Positions 5,262 through 8,165 of a DNA stretch of 8,165 nt are shown one piece after another; the first letter of the stretch is position 1; the number at the start of each line of letters is the position of its first letter. The translations under genes and the position numbers were made by a program. Location of the stretch: positions 1-8,165 of the forward strand of contig CAVCIY010000038.1 of assembly GCA_963602445.1 (NCBI GenBank), written 5' to 3'. The stretch is from Alangreenwoodia sp963602445. Its GTDB lineage: Bacteria > Bacillota > Clostridia > Peptostreptococcales > Anaerovoracaceae. The notes below the pieces were generated by a model. It did not search any database. It saw only the letters and a list, made by a program, of their open reading frames with translations, and was not told the origin of the DNA.

Positions 5262-7028
5262 ATGAGCGACAATGAAAATAAAAATAATGAAAGCAGCGAG
5301 CTGGAAAAATTCATAGACGGCACACTATTCTCAAAGATGGCTCAGGGCGGAGCTGCGAAGCTTCGCTCAAATGCCGAAGAAGTAAACAATCTCAATGTCT
5401 TCCCTGTACCTGACGGTGATACGGGTGACAATATGAGTATGACGATAGAAAGCGGCGTTGCCGCACTCAAGAATATAAATTCCACAAACCTCTCAGAAGT
5501 AATGGCTGCTCTTTCAAGGGGCATGCTTCTCGGAGCAAGAGGAAACTCAGGCGTTATACTCTCACAGTTCTTCGCAGGCATGGCGAAGGGCTTCGAAAAT
5601 TGCGAGACTGCCGATGCGAGAACTGTAGTTGCCGCACTTCAGGAAGGTGTACAGAGGGCTTACGATTCTGTGCTCTCTCCTATGGAAGGTACTATCCTTA
5701 CTGTTGCAAGAGAAGCCGTAGAATATGCTGCCTCCATAGTCACTGACGAGACTACAGTAAAGAATCTTTTTGCTGACTTAGTTGTCGAGATGACTGCGTC
5801 TTTGCAGCGCACACCGGAGCTTCTCTTTGCGCTCAAGGAAGCCGGCGTTGTTGACAGCGGCGGAGCAGGTCTACTTCACATTATGCAGGGATTCAGCAGC
5901 GTTCTGAACGGTGAAGAGATTGAGGAGCCGGAACATGCCGCAGCTGCTGCTGCGCCGGCGAAGGCGATTGACCTTAGTGCCTTCAACGAAAATAGCGAAA
6001 TGACTTACGGATATTGCACTGAGCTCCTTCTTCAGCTTCAAAACAGCAAGACAGACGCACAGGCATTTGACGTAAATATAATCACTGATTTCCTCAAGAC
6101 TCTCGGTGATTCTATAGTATCATTTAAGACAGGAACTATCGTGAAGCTTCATGTACATACGAAGACTCCTGAAAAGGTTCTTGAATTCTGCCGACAGTAC
6201 GGTGAATTTCTTACAGTTAAGATTGAAAATATGTCGGTACAGCACTCGGAGATTCTCACACAGGAATCGGAAGATGCCGGTTCTGACAGTCCTGCCGATT
6301 TAGACGACACGGCTGAATATCGCGCAAGCGAAAAAGCTCCTGTCTCAGGCGACCAAGACAAGAAAAAGTATGGCATTATATCCGTATGCAGCGGTGATGG
6401 AATCGCTGACGTGTTCAGAGAAGTCGGCACAGATTATGTAGTAAACGGAGGGCAGACAAACAACCCTTCAGCTCAGGACTTTCTTGACGCTTTCGCAAAG
6501 GTGCACGCAGAGCATATCTTTGTATTGCCAAACAACGGCAATATCGTAATGGCTGCAAAGCAGGCAGCGTCTATCTACGAGGATGCTGTCGTTCATGTAA
6601 TTGAAAACAAGGATCTCGGTTCAGGTTATACAAGCATCTCATGCGCAGATCTCGATGCGGATGATCCTGCCGAAGTTGAGGCTTCTTTCTACGAAGCTAT
6701 TCAAAATGTAATAACGGGCTCAATCTCGCCTGCCATCAGGGATGCAAACATCAACGGAGTCACGATTCACAACGGTGATTATACCGGCTTTATCGGAAAG
6801 AAGATGCTTGTTTCATGCCCTGACATAAAGGATGCTGCCTTCGGTCTTCTAGACAACTTACTCGGCGACGGAGAAAAATTTATGCTGACAGCATTCAGCG
6901 GCAAAGATACCGACAAAGACACGGTAGACGCGGTTGAAGCATATGTTTCGGAAAAATATCCGGACGTAGAAAAATATATTGTTGACGGCGGACAGGACAT
7001 TTACTCATTCATATTTGTTGTGGAATAA
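5262..7028 (+). CDS. fakA: Fatty acid kinase FakA-like (DhaL/DAK2 domain)
   Basis: This 588-residue cytoplasmic kinase is slightly longer than typical FakA (about 550). With ATP it would phosphorylate FakB-bound fatty acid to acyl-phosphate, feeding phospholipid synthesis via PlsX/PlsY. The N-terminal DhaL domain (about 14-215) shows FPVPDGDTGDNM at 47-58 with Mg-binding Asp51 and Asp53, GARGNSGVILSQ at 91-102 and DSGGAGLL at 198-205. An Ala-rich linker (about 224-235) leads to the middle domain, where Cys252, His297 and His299 match the zinc-binding set described for FakA. After an acidic linker (about 330-365), the C-terminal DegV-like domain carries GGQTNNPS (396-403) and LPNNGNI (422-428). 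The start is ATG 5262; GGAAAGGA (5241-5248) is about 13 bases upstream, rather far. The gene follows fakB and precedes the PAP2-like gene on the same strand. Confidence 0.93.
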   Translation: MSDNENKNNESSELEKFIDGTLFSKMAQGGAAKLRSNAEEVNNLNVFPVPDGDTGDNMSMTIESGVAALKNINSTNLSEVMAALSRGMLLGARGNSGVILSQFFAGMAKGFENCETADARTVVAALQEGVQRAYDSVLSPMEGTILTVAREAVEYAASIVTDETTVKNLFADLVVEMTASLQRTPELLFALKEAGVVDSGGAGLLHIMQGFSSVLNGEEIEEPEHAAAAAAPAKAIDLSAFNENSEMTYGYCTELLLQLQNSKTDAQAFDVNIITDFLKTLGDSIVSFKTGTIVKLHVHTKTPEKVLEFCRQYGEFLTVKIENMSVQHSEILTQESEDAGSDSPADLDDTAEYRASEKAPVSGDQDKKKYGIISVCSGDGIADVFREVGTDYVVNGGQTNNPSAQDFLDAFAKVHAEHIFVLPNNGNIVMAAKQAASIYEDAVVHVIENKDLGSGYTSISCADLDADDPAEVEASFYEAIQNVITGSISPAIRDANINGVTIHNGDYTGFIGKKMLVSCPDIKDAAFGLLDNLLGDGEKFMLTAFSGKDTDKDTVDAVEAYVSEKYPDVEKYIVDGGQDIYSFIFVVE

Positions 7029-7235
7029 TTACAAGAATGCTTGCTGCAGAGCATTTGCAAGAATGCTTGCCGCTGTACGTTTGCAAAAATGCTTGCCGCT
7101 GTACGTTTGCAAAAATGCTTGCTGCTGTACATTTGCAAAAATGCTTGCTGTTGTACGTTTGCAAAAATGCTTGCTGCTGTACATTTGCAAAAATGCTTGC
7201 TGTTGTACGTTTGCAAAAATGCTTGCTGCAGAACA
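7028..7235 (+). repeat. 26-bp tandem array of eight units between fakA and PAP2 gene
   Basis: Units begin at 7028, 7054, 7080, 7106, 7132, 7158, 7184 and 7210, each exactly 26 bp, with a degenerate ninth start at 7236. The core is TTTGCAAAAATGCTTGC, followed by a variable 9-base tail. Units at 7106 and 7158 share one tail, those at 7132 and 7184 another, so a 52-bp dimer is repeated. The first and last units share a third tail type (TGCAGARCA). Most units begin with the palindrome TTTGCAAA and can fold GCAA against TTGC. The array starts on the last base of the fakA stop and ends where the next RBS begins. There are no unique spacers, so it is not CRISPR. Short ORFs in it arise only from the 26-bp period cycling through frames. 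Confidence 0.93.
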
Positions 7236-7258
7236 TTTATAAAAAGGCAGGGGATTAA

Positions 7259-7981
7259 ATGTCTAAATATAAAAAAAATATACCCGGTGAAAATACATCT
7301 GTTGAAAATTTACCTAACGGAAATGCGCCTGCAGGAAATAAGCCAGTCGGAAATGCGGCTGCCGAAAAAATATCCGCCGGCGAGCATAAGTCAAAATCGC
7401 TGGCTGACAAGATCGCACATATCGTAAGAATTGTTTCGGTGCCGCCTGTACTTGCTACCGCTCTTATTTTGCTTCTGGCGATAAAAAGAGATGATATCAT
7501 TACATGCGCATCTGAGGCGGTTGTCGCATTCATTGGTCTTGCGATATTCCCGGTACTTGCATATCCGCTGGCTGCCATTATTCCCTCTTTGAGGAAAAAA
7601 GGCCGCGACGGACAGCGAAATACAGCTTTTGTCACATGCTTTGCGGGTTATGTCCTAAGCTGTCTTTATGCTTCGCTGACGATGCACGCGAGCCAATATA
7701 GGATGCTTTGCTTCACATATTTCTTCTCGGTTATTATTCTTCTTATTTTGAATAAGATCGTTCATATACGAGCAAGCGGTCATGCCTGTAGTGTAGCCGG
7801 ACCTATTGTACTTATTGCGGCTTATCTTGGAATTACATGGGTTATCATAGGTATAGTGTTGTATGCATTGATTCTGTGGGCGTCCTTAAGGACACACAGA
7901 CATACACTTTCTGAATTTGTATGGGGATCATTGTCATCTGTCATAGCGGCAGCGATATCTTATCTGATTTTCCTATACTGA
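7259..7981 (+). CDS. PAP2-superfamily membrane phosphatase-like protein
   Basis: The 240-residue protein has a hydrophilic N-terminus and about six hydrophobic segments (near 56-75, 82-108, 123-143, 148-167, 179-207, 221-240). PAP2-type motifs are visible: K113-x6-R120 (followed by Asn, not the usual Pro), RASGH at 171-175 with the catalytic-type His175, and a third motif around W207-T216 containing His215. In that third motif the Arg normally six residues before the His is Ser209, although Arg211 and Arg214 are nearby, and the acidic residue is Glu219, so activity is uncertain. PAP2 enzymes dephosphorylate phosphatidic acid, diacylglycerol pyrophosphate or isoprenyl pyrophosphates at the membrane; the substrate here is unknown. 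Residues 11-45 are low-complexity 5-residue repeats. ATG 7259 follows AGGGGA (7249-7254). No promoter was seen in the 230-bp gap after fakA, so cotranscription with fakA is likely. Confidence 0.72.
   Translation: MSKYKKNIPGENTSVENLPNGNAPAGNKPVGNAAAEKISAGEHKSKSLADKIAHIVRIVSVPPVLATALILLLAIKRDDIITCASEAVVAFIGLAIFPVLAYPLAAIIPSLRKKGRDGQRNTAFVTCFAGYVLSCLYASLTMHASQYRMLCFTYFFSVIILLILNKIVHIRASGHACSVAGPIVLIAAYLGITWVIIGIVLYALILWASLRTHRHTLSEFVWGSLSSVIAAAISYLIFLY
7289..7393 (+). repeat. 15-bp in-frame repeats in the PAP2-like N-terminus
   Basis: About seven degenerate 15-bp units encode five-residue steps (ENTSV, ENLPN, GNAPA and so on) covering residues 11-45. The clearest DNA copies begin GGAAAT at 7319, 7334 and 7349. 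The period keeps the frame. The segment is hydrophilic, probably disordered, and lies before the first membrane span. Confidence 0.65.
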
Positions 7982-8017
7982 TTCAGCAACTTTAAACTAT
8001 AATTTGCCGGCGATTAA

Positions 8018-8165
8018 AACTTACAATTTTTACAATTTAAGCTTACGATTTTATCAATTTGAGCTTACAAATTTACAGTTCAAGCTTACAATTTTATCTT
8101 GAGCTTACATATTTACAGTTCAAGCTTACAATTTTATCTTGAGCTTACATATTTACAGTTCAAGC
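8018..8165. repeat. ~40-bp dimeric tandem array running off the window
   Basis: The core ARCTTAC recurs at 8018, 8040, 8062, 8083, 8102, 8123, 8142 and 8163. From 8061 the spacing alternates 21 and 19 bp, giving a 40-bp dimer: 8061-8100, 8101-8140 (one mismatch), and 8141-8165 cut by the window edge. Earlier copies are spaced 22 bp and more diverged. No terminator hairpin for the PAP2-like gene is visible between 7982 and 8017. The array length outside the window is unknown. Confidence 0.88.

Noticed and set aside
7028..7235. CRISPR array
   Set aside because: Units are contiguous at 26 bp with no unique spacers and no cas genes are nearby.
7028..7235. Iteron-type replication origin
   Set aside because: No replication initiator gene or DnaA boxes are present, and the array sits inside an apparent operon.
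7009..7427. Several overlapping ORFs of 70-130 codons on both strands rich in repeated Cys/Leu/Lys patterns
   Set aside because: They are produced by the 26-bp array having no stop codons in some frames; no ribosome binding site and the peptide simply follows the DNA repeat.

Overview
The window looks like a chromosomal segment from a Gram-positive Clostridia-type anaerobe, most likely a Lachnospiraceae relative. This is inferred from the moderately AT-rich composition, strong AGGAG-type ribosome binding sites, TTGACA/TATAAT-type promoters, the adjacent DegV (FakB-like) and FakA-like genes, and a BspA-type leucine-rich-repeat protein. No rRNA, tRNA, CRISPR array, transposase or phage gene was recognised.

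Layout from left to right. Positions 1-240 are GC-rich, degenerate and internally repeated, with no gene I can support. Positions 368-1045 look like a free-standing transcription unit without a long ORF: a near-consensus promoter (TSS near 403), several local hairpins, duplicated RBS-like motifs, and a very strong intrinsic terminator at 1000-1044. Next is a CLC-family anion transporter (to 2720, + strand) with fluoride-exporter-like motifs and a repeat-rich N-terminal extension. A BspA-type LRR protein (2861-3700, - strand) converges on it. A divergent region (3701-4065) holds the promoter and a hairpin-rich leader for a DegV/FakB-like fatty-acid-binding protein (4066-4929). This is followed by a FakA-like fatty acid kinase (5262-7028) and a PAP2-like membrane phosphatase homologue (7259-7981).

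The right half forms a plausible lipid module. FakB would present exogenous fatty acid, FakA would phosphorylate it to acyl-phosphate for phospholipid synthesis, and the PAP2-like protein could act on a phosphorylated lipid or isoprenoid. That last link is inferred from proximity and family only.

The most unusual property is that nearly every gap between genes contains its own unrelated short tandem array. Examples are 23 bp at the left end, 20 bp before the LRR gene, 18 bp and 22 bp between fakB and fakA, 26 bp x8 filling the fakA-PAP2 gap, and about 40 bp at the right end. Several arrays alternate two unit variants, so the true repeat is a dimer. Two genes carry in-frame versions of the same phenomenon in their N-terminal extensions. 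This suggests a genome with unusually active local tandem duplication at gene boundaries, and some arrays could be transcribed regulatory or structural elements.
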